From: an uncultured Prochlorococcus sp.
GTDB taxonomy: Bacteria; Cyanobacteriota; Cyanobacteriia; PCC-6307; Cyanobiaceae
NCBI GenBank assembly: GCA_902558895.1
Contig: CACEFS010000002.1
Location: forward strand, 1-64,000
DNA: 64,000 nucleotides
Direction: 5' to 3'
Part shown: positions 15,730 through 24,259 of the stretch, piece by piece
How positions within the stretch are numbered: position 1 is the stretch's first letter
Layout of the letters: each line of letters begins with the position of its first letter
Made by a program: the position numbers and the translations under genes
The notes under the pieces: model-generated
The model's input: only the letters and a program-made list of their open reading frames with translations
What the model was told of the DNA's origin: nothing
Database searches by the model: none

Positions 15730-16011
15730 ATGCTGTTTCTTATTTCTTATAAATTTACTGATGCAAAAGCCCAAGACCAGGGATCCAAAATGTTAAAAGA
15801 ATGGTATGACCAAGGAGGGCCGCAAAATAGACCAGAGGGTTATGACGTTAAATCTTGGATTTTCTTACCTCAACATGGCAATGGTTACTCTGTTGTAGAT
15901 GCTGATTCATTAGAAACTATTTGGAAACAGTGGCGTCCTTGGAGAGAATTATTGGAATTTACTATTGAACCTTGTGCAGATTTAGATCAGACAGTAGCTC
16001 TTTATTGTTAA
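15730..16011 (+). CDS. DUF3303-like protein
   Basis: MLFLISYKFTDAKAQDQGSKMLKEWYDQGGPQNRPEGYDVKSWIFLPQHGNGYSVVDADSLETIWKQWRPWRELLEFTIEPCADLDQTVALYC. Confidence 0.7.
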   Translation: MLFLISYKFTDAKAQDQGSKMLKEWYDQGGPQNRPEGYDVKSWIFLPQHGNGYSVVDADSLETIWKQWRPWRELLEFTIEPCADLDQTVALYC

Positions 16012-16133
16012 TGAAAGGCTTACTAATCCCACTACTTTCTCCTTACAACGATTAAGAGTATTTTCTTTAAGACTTTACTTTGTTCTATTTATTGACTATT
16101 AATTAAATAAAAAGACAAAAATTAATATTTTGA

Positions 16134-16541
16134 ATGGATAATTATAGTAATACTGTAAATTGGTTTTTTGGAAAAGCGAGAGAATTTTTTGGCCCAGAGC
16201 CCGGTGCTCTTGTACCGTTAAATATTCTTGCCGCTTTTTTTGCTCATGAACACTCCGACGCTTCGATGAGAATCCTTCATGGCTATACCTCTATAGGTCT
16301 AGTTATTGGGATTTTTAGTGCATTTAGTATTTTTATGAATATCCGTTCAAAGTTTAAAAAGATAAGAGTTTTCGTACCTTTACTAATAATTAATGTATGG
16401 GCTTTCTATGTGAATACTTGGGTAGCCATAAATGGTATGGGTATTCCTTATGGTAAACAATTTCATATATTTTTAGCAATTTTAATCATTGCAAATTATT
16501 TTGTATTTAGAAGATATACAAATTTAAAAGAGGTATCCTAG
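16134..16541 (+). CDS. Multi-TM hypothetical protein
   Basis: 135 aa with several hydrophobic helices. Confidence 0.65.
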   Translation: MDNYSNTVNWFFGKAREFFGPEPGALVPLNILAAFFAHEHSDASMRILHGYTSIGLVIGIFSAFSIFMNIRSKFKKIRVFVPLLIINVWAFYVNTWVAINGMGIPYGKQFHIFLAILIIANYFVFRRYTNLKEVS

Positions 16542-16662
16542 ATAATTTATTCATAAAAACTTTAAATAAAAAATTAAATTCATAAGTGAAGGCAAATAAA
16601 TGAAACGTTTACTAATTACAGAATCCTATAGATATTTATTGAATTAATTTCTTTAATAAAAC

Positions 16663-16679
16663 GGGCATATTTCGGTCAT
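16663..16679 (+). promoter_or_regulatory. GGTCAT-type doublet, right end of relic R2
   Basis: GGGCAT(16663) GGTCAT(16674), 11 bp period. Confidence 0.55.
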
Positions 16680-16726
16680 ATCTATTCCTTAAAACATAGA
16701 GAATCTACTGATATTACTAAAGAAGA

Positions 16727-16786
16727 TCTAGACTAGAAACTACTGTGTCTGCAAGGGGACCGTGGGTTTTAATCCCACCCCCTCCG
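16727..16786 (+). repeat. Orphan tRNA-Ser 3' half #2 (more decayed)
   Basis: TCTAGACTAGAAACTACTGTGTCTGCAAGGGGACCGTGGGTTTTAATCCCACCCCCTCCG. Confidence 0.85.
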
Positions 16787-16869
16787 TCCTCTTAAAAAGA
16801 GACTGAAGTTTAACAGCATAATATTAACGCTTTTTTGATACGTCTTTGTTAGAATATATTTATTTTTTT

Positions 16870-17070
16870 ATGAGTAAAGGATTCGCCACAGATACTTTAA
16901 TATCCAAAAAATCGAAAAAAAAAATTTTTTCAAAGGAACCTCAAGGAAGATTAATATCTTGGTCCCCTTGGCCACCAGCTAATTTTCAAACAAGATATCC
17001 CGCTTTCCCTTTTGTTCTTACAATATTAATCATAGTGATCGGGCAGTGGTATCTATCTTTACTAAGATAA
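16870..17070 (+). CDS. Small membrane protein
   Basis: MSKGFATDTLISKKSKKKIF...C-terminal TM; internal ATG preferred to the TTG at 16846. Confidence 0.5.
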   Translation: MSKGFATDTLISKKSKKKIFSKEPQGRLISWSPWPPANFQTRYPAFPFVLTILIIVIGQWYLSLLR

Positions 17071-17124
17071 CCTGAAAATGATTTTTTCTTTAAATTTAAG
17101 ATGATTTGAGTTTGAGAATTTATT

Positions 17125-17709
17125 TTGTTTTTTTCAATTTTATTATTAGCCCATTTTCAGGCGGCATTTATCCCAATATTATTAGGAATTAGATCGATCA
17201 AAAAATTCAAACACATTCGCAAGAACGAATTGATACCTTTCGGCTTTATTTTTTTAGGATTGGCATCGATTTCTGAAATGATAGATCATACCCAAACATC
17301 TTGGATTTATGTAGATCATTCCTCTTTATTTAATTGGTTGTTTTATTCTTTCCTATCTTTAGGTCTAACATGTTTATCAATATCAGTTACAAAAAGTTTA
17401 TTTTTTCAAAAAACTAATTTTTGCATTTCTTTATGTTCAATAATCTCATATTTTTTATTTGGTAAAACTATGGCTCTTCTTTTTCAAGTAATTATAAGTA
17501 TCATTCTAATAATAAATTGGCAAAGAGTTTTTAAAGATTGGCTTTTCATCCTTTACCCAATATTTGGTATTTTTTTTACGACTTTCTTTGGAACAAGACT
17601 CTCAATTAGTGGCGATCAATTTTGGCATGTTTTAATAGGCCCATCAGGAACAATTAGCGTACTTACCTTTTATTTAGTTTTAAAGAGATCGGACAAAAAA
17701 TTTACTTAA
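17125..17709 (+). CDS. Multi-TM hypothetical membrane protein
   Basis: Highly hydrophobic 194 aa ORF. Confidence 0.65.
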   Translation: MFFSILLLAHFQAAFIPILLGIRSIKKFKHIRKNELIPFGFIFLGLASISEMIDHTQTSWIYVDHSSLFNWLFYSFLSLGLTCLSISVTKSLFFQKTNFCISLCSIISYFLFGKTMALLFQVIISIILIINWQRVFKDWLFILYPIFGIFFTTFFGTRLSISGDQFWHVLIGPSGTISVLTFYLVLKRSDKKFT

Positions 17710-17716
17710 GTTTCTA

Positions 17717-18046
17717 ATGAAAAAATTTGTATTTGCAAGTTTTATAGTGTGCTTAGTCACAATAATTTCGCCAGTTGGTATCCTTGCTGATACGGCACTT
17801 GATATTTACATGAATGATTTTTATTCTAAATCGAATGAAGCTAGCCAAATTCTCAAAGAAATCGAAAATAGTCTAAAAGAGGGGTCAAGAAAAAAAGTAT
17901 GCTCTAGGCAAAGAGAGGCTGCAAGATTAGGTCTATTAGCTAATAAATCATTAATCAAAGCCTTTGAAATTGAGGGAGCTAATCCACCAATGCAAGCAAT
18001 AAAGGCAAGTCAACAAAGATGGGAATCTATTCTGAATGAGTGCTGA
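17717..18046 (+). CDS. Exported hypothetical protein
   Basis: Signal peptide MKKFVFASFIVCLVTIISPVGILAD. Confidence 0.65.
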   Translation: MKKFVFASFIVCLVTIISPVGILADTALDIYMNDFYSKSNEASQILKEIENSLKEGSRKKVCSRQREAARLGLLANKSLIKAFEIEGANPPMQAIKASQQRWESILNEC

Positions 18047-18073
18047 AGAAAGTCAGTAAATCTATAAATCTTT

Positions 18074-18511
18074 TTAAATTTGCATTCTTACAGATTTGCT
18101 AATTAAGGGTATTTCAGGCTCAACTCCATAAATACATTGAAAAATTGAATAGATAAAAATACAAAGTGTAAATACAAAAATAATTGAGCCTAATTCAACT
18201 ATGGGAAATATTCTCAAGAGATATGAAATTATAATCAAAGCAATATCAATAAGTAATGCTTGACATGCGTTATATCTAACGAAATAAGGGACTTTTGGAT
18301 TTCTTGCTAATCCAGCAAACAAAATTATAAATAATAAAAAACTACCAAAAGGCAAAGATTTTTCAATTATTGCTATTGGAAAAGTTAGAAATAACAGTAT
18401 TTTTAAAAAAGAATATTTATAAAACAAATAATATCCAAAAGGTATTGATGCCTTTAACGGCAAGGTATACAAAAATACTGATGAGAGTCTCTGGAATATC
18501 TGATTCAACAT
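18074..18511 (-). CDS. Tic20-like membrane protein
   Basis: VPYFVRYNACQALLIDI and four TM helices as in cyanobacterial Tic20 homologs. Confidence 0.7.
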   Translation of the reverse strand: MLNQIFQRLSSVFLYTLPLKASIPFGYYLFYKYSFLKILLFLTFPIAIIEKSLPFGSFLLFIILFAGLARNPKVPYFVRYNACQALLIDIALIIISYLLRIFPIVELGSIIFVFTLCIFIYSIFQCIYGVEPEIPLISKSVRMQI

Positions 18512-18641
18512 GTTGTTGAAATTTAGTACTAATATTTTAACCTAATTTTTCTTAACTTAATTAAAGGGCCAGCCTCGAAAATTTCAACTTTTGCAGATGG
18601 TTATTTAATATTAGATAATTGATTAAGGTTCATAATTCAAA

Positions 18642-19031
18642 ATGCGTATCCTACATACAATGTTGAGAGTTGGAGATTTAGATAAATCCATTGACTTCTA
18701 TGTCAATAGATTAGGCATGAATTTATTAAGAAAAAAGGATTACCCGCATGGAGAGTTCACTTTGGCATTTGTTGGTTATGGCTCAGAAAAAGAAAATGCA
18801 GTAATTGAATTAACTTATAACTGGGACAAAAAGTCTGACGACTATGAGCTTGGAGATAAATATGGTCATATAGCTATTGGAGTAAAAGATATTCATCTTA
18901 TTTGCCAACGATTAGAAAATAATGGTTGTAAAGTAACAACCAAACCTAAAACAATGAAAAATAGTAATACTGTCTTAGCCTTTGTTGAGGACCCTGATGG
19001 ATATAAAATTGAACTTATTGAAAGAGATTAA
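18642..19031 (+). CDS. gloA: Lactoylglutathione lyase (glyoxalase I)
   Basis: [35 protein letters not shown]...[10 protein letters not shown]...[13 protein letters not shown]. Confidence 0.9.
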   Translation: MRILHTMLRVGDLDKSIDFYVNRLGMNLLRKKDYPHGEFTLAFVGYGSEKENAVIELTYNWDKKSDDYELGDKYGHIAIGVKDIHLICQRLENNGCKVTTKPKTMKNSNTVLAFVEDPDGYKIELIERD

Positions 19032-19241
19032 AAGTTCGGGAGTTTTAATTAAATAAACAAATAAAGAAGTTTAAAAAAGATTAATTCTCAAATATATTTT
19101 TTTTCAATTAACTGGAAAACTCCCAATATTTTATATTTGATAGATTTTGCAGTTTCAATGGATGTAAAAGATTATTTCTAAGCTTAGGAATCCAAAAAAA
19201 AACAAGCATAAATAATTTAATACTTCAAAAAATCTAATTTA

Positions 19242-19277
19242 AATCTATTTAGATTATATAGACAATCTATTTAGATT
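19242..19277. promoter_or_regulatory. Tandem palindromic operator
   Basis: AATCTATTTAGATT at 19242 and 19264 (22 bp apart), each a perfect 6-2-6 inverted repeat. Confidence 0.65.
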
Positions 19278-19307
19278 TAATTATTATAGAATTATCTCAT
19301 AAAGCTT

Positions 19308-19805
19308 ATGCCTAGTAATTGGTCAAAAATAAGAGATGAATGGCTTAATAGAACCGCCATTACAAAAGATGACGCTAAATGGGCACTAGAAGCTTTAATT
19401 AATTCTGAAGAAGAGTTATTTGAAATAGAACAAAAAATCAAGAATAAAGAGGATGTTATAAGCCAAGTAAAGTTTTTGAAGAAAAAGGTTAAAGAAACCA
19501 TTTCCTCGAAAGAACTTAGTCTTGATGATATTGCATTAAATACATCAAACTCAAACAAAGTACAAATCTCAGTACCATCAAATCTTACTTATCTTATGAA
19601 AGTTTGGGCCGCAGCAGAGGGTCGGGATCTATCAAGTGTTGCTTTTCAGTGTTTAGAAACTGGCATAAGGGAAATGAAAAGCAAAGGTTCAATACCTTCA
19701 GTAGCAGTAAATAGATATGACTCGGCCTGTCAAAAAAGGATTGCACTAGCAGAAGTAAACAATCTATTGGAGAAATACGAAATAGCACAGAATGAAATCA
19801 AATAA
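19308..19805 (+). CDS. Protein with ribbon-helix-helix-like segment
   Basis: VQISVPSNLTYLMKVWAAAEGRDLSSVAFQCLETGIREMKSKG. Confidence 0.55.
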   Translation: MPSNWSKIRDEWLNRTAITKDDAKWALEALINSEEELFEIEQKIKNKEDVISQVKFLKKKVKETISSKELSLDDIALNTSNSNKVQISVPSNLTYLMKVWAAAEGRDLSSVAFQCLETGIREMKSKGSIPSVAVNRYDSACQKRIALAEVNNLLEKYEIAQNEIK

Positions 19806-19807
19806 TT

Positions 19808-20200
19808 ATGAATAACAGAAAAATCATTAAAGGCTACAAAACATTAATATCATCAAGGTTTAATGTAGATAATTCTAAGAATAAATTCAAAGATGGAATA
19901 ATTTATACTCTTTATTCTGATGAATCAAATTCACTTAAATTTGGTTTTGCTGAAAATGATAAAGTTCTAGAAAAAAAATTATCAAGTGAGACATTAATAA
20001 TATTGGATATGAAAAAAGGTAACAAGAAAGATCTATTTTTACTAATATTCACCCTAAAAGAACTTGGTATCAAATATTCAGGCAATCTTTATTACAAATA
20101 CTCAGGATCTTTAATGAGACATTTGTCTACTTTAGGTTGGCCTGTTGGAAAGTCACTTTATAAACAAAGAAAGATTAAAAAAGAACTTTTATGTGCATAA
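19808..20200 (+). CDS. Conserved hypothetical protein
   Basis: 130 aa ORF directly downstream of the RHH-like gene. Confidence 0.6.
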   Translation: MNNRKIIKGYKTLISSRFNVDNSKNKFKDGIIYTLYSDESNSLKFGFAENDKVLEKKLSSETLIILDMKKGNKKDLFLLIFTLKELGIKYSGNLYYKYSGSLMRHLSTLGWPVGKSLYKQRKIKKELLCA

Positions 20201-20202
20201 AT

Positions 20203-20676
20203 TTAGATGTAATCACATTCTAAAGTTTCTCTTGTATCTCTATTTGTAATTGGGTTAGTGCCAGAGGCACTTTCACAAAATTTCCTAAGAATATCTTTTG
20301 GCAAATAAACATTTGTGAAGTCTGCACCTTGTATTTTTACATTTTCAAACTGTGTACTATAAGCAAAAGAATCCTCCAAGTTAGTATTTGATAAATCTGT
20401 TCCATCTAAAACAGCTGAGTCTAAAGTTACTTCTCTTAAGTTGGAGTTACTTAAATTAGTATCTTTCAATTTAGCTCCATAAAGAGTCGCATTTTGGAGC
20501 TCACAACCTGATAAGTTTGCGTCTTGTAAATCAGTCAAATAGAAAGTTGCTCCTTTTAAATCAGATCCAGAAAAATCAGCCCCTACCAAGGATTGTTTCC
20601 CATAATCCAACGCAGCGAAGGCTCTGAAAGGCAGGGTTAAAACAATTATTAAAACGGTTAAAATTATAAATCTCAT
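20203..20676 (-). CDS. Exported pentapeptide-repeat protein
   Basis: Signal peptide then A(D/N)LxG-type repeats: LVGADFSGSDLKGATFYLTDLQDANLSGCELQNATLYGAKLKDTNLSNSNL. Confidence 0.85.
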   Translation of the reverse strand: MRFIILTVLIIVLTLPFRAFAALDYGKQSLVGADFSGSDLKGATFYLTDLQDANLSGCELQNATLYGAKLKDTNLSNSNLREVTLDSAVLDGTDLSNTNLEDSFAYSTQFENVKIQGADFTNVYLPKDILRKFCESASGTNPITNRDTRETLECDYI

Positions 20677-20783
20677 TTTTTTGAAAAGTATTTCAATAAA
20701 TTCTAACTTCTTAAGCTGAAATCTAAAAATTAATAATTTACTGAATGCTATATTTATTGAAATAACATATCACAAACAAGGTT

Positions 20784-22424
20784 TTGGATATAAATCCTTT
20801 TGATGCAGTTGTTGTTGGTTCTGGAGCTACAGGAGGAATAGCCGCGCTTACATTGGCAGAACAGGGGTTAAAGGTTTTAGTAATAGAGGCAGGACCTCTT
20901 GTTAAGAGGCATGAAGCTAGTAATTATGAGCCAAAAAGTACATTTAAAAGATTATCAGGAGTATTAACAAAAAAACATGCCAATCAATGCCAACATCCTG
21001 GTTATTGGAAAAATAATCCTGATTTATATTCAAATGAATTGAAGCATCCCTATGACTCCCCAAAAAAAAAGCCCTTCCTTTGGACTCAGGGTAAACAATA
21101 TGGGGGGAGATCATTAACATGGGGAGGTATAACATTAAGACTCTCCTCAGAAGATTTTCATCCAGCTAAAAAAGATGGATTCGGACCAAACTGGCCTATT
21201 TCATACGAAGACCTATACCCTCACTATGATTTTATTGAAAATTTTTGTGGAATATATGGACGAAAAGATGATATTAAGGAAGTCCCGAACGGTAACTATA
21301 TCGGCGAAATTCCTCTTACAGAAAATGAAAATGTTTTTGGCCGCAAAGTTAAATCAAAATTAAACTATCCATTTATCCAATCAAGAGGATTTGACTGTAA
21401 TTCATCAGTAAAAGATAAAAAATGGCCCAATTCCTCTAGCGTAGGAAGCTCTTTAAAAAAAGCTTTAGATACTGGAAATGTACAAATAATATCTAATTAC
21501 CTAGTAGAGTCATTTGAGATTAACAAGATAACAGAGCTTGCCTCAAAACTAACGATCGTAAACCTAGAAAATGGACATAAAGAACTATTGAATTGTGATT
21601 TAATTCTTCTTTGCGCATCAACAATTTCAACGCTGCGAATACTACTGAACTCAGAATACAAATCAAATTACTTAGGGTTTAAAGATATTTCTGGGAAATT
21701 AGGTAAATACCTCATGGATCACATATCTATCTGTAGATTTTTTTCAGTCCCAAAAACAAAAAACTCAGATAAACCATTAGATAATCCTCCCGAACTTTCT
21801 GGAGCAGGAAGCTTCTTTATTCCATTTGGTTCAAATTTACCAGAAATTGACGACATAAATTTCCATAGAGGTTATGGAATCTGGGGGGCAATTGATAGAT
21901 TAGGAATACCTAAATTTTTGCAAAAAGACAAAAACACATCCATTGGCTTTCTTATCGCCCATGGCGAAGTCCTTCCTAGAGAGAAAAATTCAGTTTCTCT
22001 CTCAAAAAAAACAGATGAATGGGATATCCCAATTCCCTACATTGAATTCGAATGGAGCGAGAATGAGTTAAATATGGCAAAACATATGGAAAACACAATA
22101 CGAAAATCGATAAAAGCTGCAAATGGAGAAATAAAAAATATTGATGAACTAATAAATATCCCATTAGGGAGTTTATTTACAAAAAATTTGATCGCACTTT
22201 CAGATAGTCCTCCTCCCCCGGGATATTACATACATGAAGTAGGAGGCGCACCAATGGGAACTAATGAAGAAAATAGCGTGGTTGATAAATTTAATAGAGT
22301 ATGGAGATGCAAAAATGTACTTGTGCTAGATGGAGCGTGCTGGCCAACTTCATCTTGGCAAAGCCCCACACTTACAATGATGGCCTTGTGTAGGAGAGCG
22401 TGCCAAAATATTAAAAAGATTTAG
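20784..22424 (+). CDS. GMC-family oxidoreductase
   Basis: VVGSGATGGIAALTLAEQGLKVLVIEAGP; ...HEVGGAPMGTNEENSVVDKFNRVWRCKNVLVLDGACWPTSSWQSPTLTMMAL. Confidence 0.9.
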   Translation: MDINPFDAVVVGSGATGGIAALTLAEQGLKVLVIEAGPLVKRHEASNYEPKSTFKRLSGVLTKKHANQCQHPGYWKNNPDLYSNELKHPYDSPKKKPFLWTQGKQYGGRSLTWGGITLRLSSEDFHPAKKDGFGPNWPISYEDLYPHYDFIENFCGIYGRKDDIKEVPNGNYIGEIPLTENENVFGRKVKSKLNYPFIQSRGFDCNSSVKDKKWPNSSSVGSSLKKALDTGNVQIISNYLVESFEINKITELASKLTIVNLENGHKELLNCDLILLCASTISTLRILLNSEYKSNYLGFKDISGKLGKYLMDHISICRFFSVPKTKNSDKPLDNPPELSGAGSFFIPFGSNLPEIDDINFHRGYGIWGAIDRLGIPKFLQKDKNTSIGFLIAHGEVLPREKNSVSLSKKTDEWDIPIPYIEFEWSENELNMAKHMENTIRKSIKAANGEIKNIDELINIPLGSLFTKNLIALSDSPPPPGYYIHEVGGAPMGTNEENSVVDKFNRVWRCKNVLVLDGACWPTSSWQSPTLTMMALCRRACQNIKKI

Positions 22425-22668
22425 AGGGAGTAAATAGTTGATTTAAATAAATCTCTGAGACAGAATTATCAGTACATCCGTTTTGAATCAGAAAAGTAGC
22501 TAATGCTGAATTTATAAGTTTATATTGATCCCAAGTTGGGTTACTTAATACGAAATCTTTCATAGTGTTATAGAGAGTTTCTGACAGCTCCGTTTCTAAA
22601 GAAACTTTATTTGATGAGCATTCCACAAGTTTCTTATTAGTTAAATTTGATTGGCCGATTTGATCCAT
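22411..22668 (-). CDS. Small hypothetical protein
   Basis: 85 aa ORF convergent with the GMC gene. Confidence 0.6.
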   Translation of the reverse strand: MDQIGQSNLTNKKLVECSSNKVSLETELSETLYNTMKDFVLSNPTWDQYKLINSALATFLIQNGCTDNSVSEIYLNQLFTPSKSF

Positions 22669-22841
22669 AAATCTAGATTTTTCTACATACCCATAATGAT
22701 ATTTTTTTCTAAAAACATCAAATAAAATCTACATGTAAACTTTTCAAATTATCAAATGAGACTCATGTTATAAATTGGGTTTTTAAAAACTTTTTTTTAA
22801 AATAAGGAAATTGATTAGATCTTAAAGAAAAGTCAACAATA

Positions 22842-22952
22842 ATGTTGAAGTCCTGTTTTTTTTTAAAACTGCTGGGAATACTAATCCAATGTGGATTTGG
22901 ACGTGGAAAACAACCCGTAAATTGTGGAAAATCTAGCTCAAAATACTTTTAA
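22842..22952 (+). CDS. Candidate secreted micropeptide
   Basis: MLKSCFFLKLLGILIQCGFGRGKQPVNCGKSSSKYF*; signal-like hydrophobic N terminus, three Cys; absent from ORF track. Confidence 0.4.
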   Translation: MLKSCFFLKLLGILIQCGFGRGKQPVNCGKSSSKYF

Positions 22953-23020
22953 GATTTTACATTAGGAATACTTATATACACTGAGTCTATTAAGACTTGG
23001 CCGAGAAAGAGACAGATGAT

Positions 23021-24259
23021 TCAGTTATTTTCAATGGTTTTTCTTAAGATTTGATCTTCATTAGGCAAGCGAAGCGTGACAGGGCCCAAAGGGTGTTCTG
23101 AATTTGGATAAATACTATGATGGTGATGATGATGGTGATTATGTTCATGCTGATGAGCCTCGACATGTTCATGTTCTAGGTAATCACCTTCTCCTGGGTA
23201 TGATATTTCTTGACTATGAGTTGGGATTTGATTTTGTATCTCACAAGCACCATTACATTCAGGATCACATAAATCACAGCTAATACCTAAACCCTCTACA
23301 TGGTCATGATGACTTTCTTGTACCATTCCGACTTCTTTTTCAAAACCAAATAAATTTGATCTATACTTACAAGTAGAACAATTAATAAGATCCTTAACTT
23401 CGTTATTAAGAATCTCTCCAATCCTTTCTACAAAAGTGTCGACCACATAAGACTGTGAAGACAAGTATTTTGCATGTAAAAATGAAATATGTGGATTATT
23501 AATCGCAACTAAATCACTTTGCCTTTTTATTCTTGTGACAAGCACACCTGAAAAAAGGAAATAAGGGAAAATAATGATATTTTTATAACCAAGTCTCACA
23601 ACATTTTTCAAGCCAGGTTCAACAAGGGGGAAAGTTACTCCAGAAAAAACTGTTTCCCCCCACCCGAAACCAATACCCTCTACGATCATTCTCGTAATTT
23701 TTGAAACATTGGAATTCGCATCTGGATCAGAAGAGCCTCTACCAACAACAACTAATAATGATTCTTCAGGTTTGAGAGTATTATTTTTTTTAAATACATC
23801 TTTTACTCTTTCACAAGCTGCACTAATCATTAAATTATTAATACCTAATTCTCTCCCATAAATTATTTCAATACCAGTTTTACTTGAATAATTCATAAGC
23901 AAGCTCGGTATATCATTTTTCACATGGCCAGCAGCAAAAAGCATTGCCGGTATTGCAATTATTTTTTTTATAGAATTATCTTTTAACTTGTCTAGCGCAT
24001 CCACAATTGAAGGTTTAGCAAATTCCAAGAAACCATATTCAACTAAAATATTTGGATATCTTTTTTGGATGAGTTTAGTTAATTCTTGGAATTCAGTAAT
24101 GGCTAGTTTATTTCTACTCCCATGTCCACATATAAGAATCGCAATTTGATTATTTAACTTCGAGTCAAAATTATCCAATACTAAATTATTATTTATACCA
24201 TAATAGTAAAGAACAATATTATGTAGTGAAAAAAAATAATAATTTGCTTGAAATTCCAA
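23021..24259 (-). CDS. cbiX: Sirohydrochlorin chelatase-like protein with His-rich tail (true start probably near 24180)
   Basis: AILICGHGSRN, AAGHVKNDIP, VVGRGSSDPDANSNVSKITR, repeated chelatase half; CDLCDPECNGAC and HEHNHHHHHHHS. Confidence 0.8.
   Translation of the reverse strand: MEFQANYYFFSLHNIVLYYYGINNNLVLDNFDSKLNNQIAILICGHGSRNKLAITEFQELTKLIQKRYPNILVEYGFLEFAKPSIVDALDKLKDNSIKKIIAIPAMLFAAGHVKNDIPSLLMNYSSKTGIEIIYGRELGINNLMISAACERVKDVFKKNNTLKPEESLLVVVGRGSSDPDANSNVSKITRMIVEGIGFGWGETVFSGVTFPLVEPGLKNVVRLGYKNIIIFPYFLFSGVLVTRIKRQSDLVAINNPHISFLHAKYLSSQSYVVDTFVERIGEILNNEVKDLINCSTCKYRSNLFGFEKEVGMVQESHHDHVEGLGISCDLCDPECNGACEIQNQIPTHSQEISYPGEGDYLEHEHVEAHQHEHNHHHHHHHSIYPNSEHPLGPVTLRLPNEDQILRKTIENN

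Noticed and set aside
16012-16055. ATG-initiated mini-ORFs MKGLLIPLLSPYND and MKRLLITESYRYLLN (16601) as genes
   Set aside because: They look like truncated remnants of the island signal-peptide leader rather than functional peptides; noted under the leader finding.
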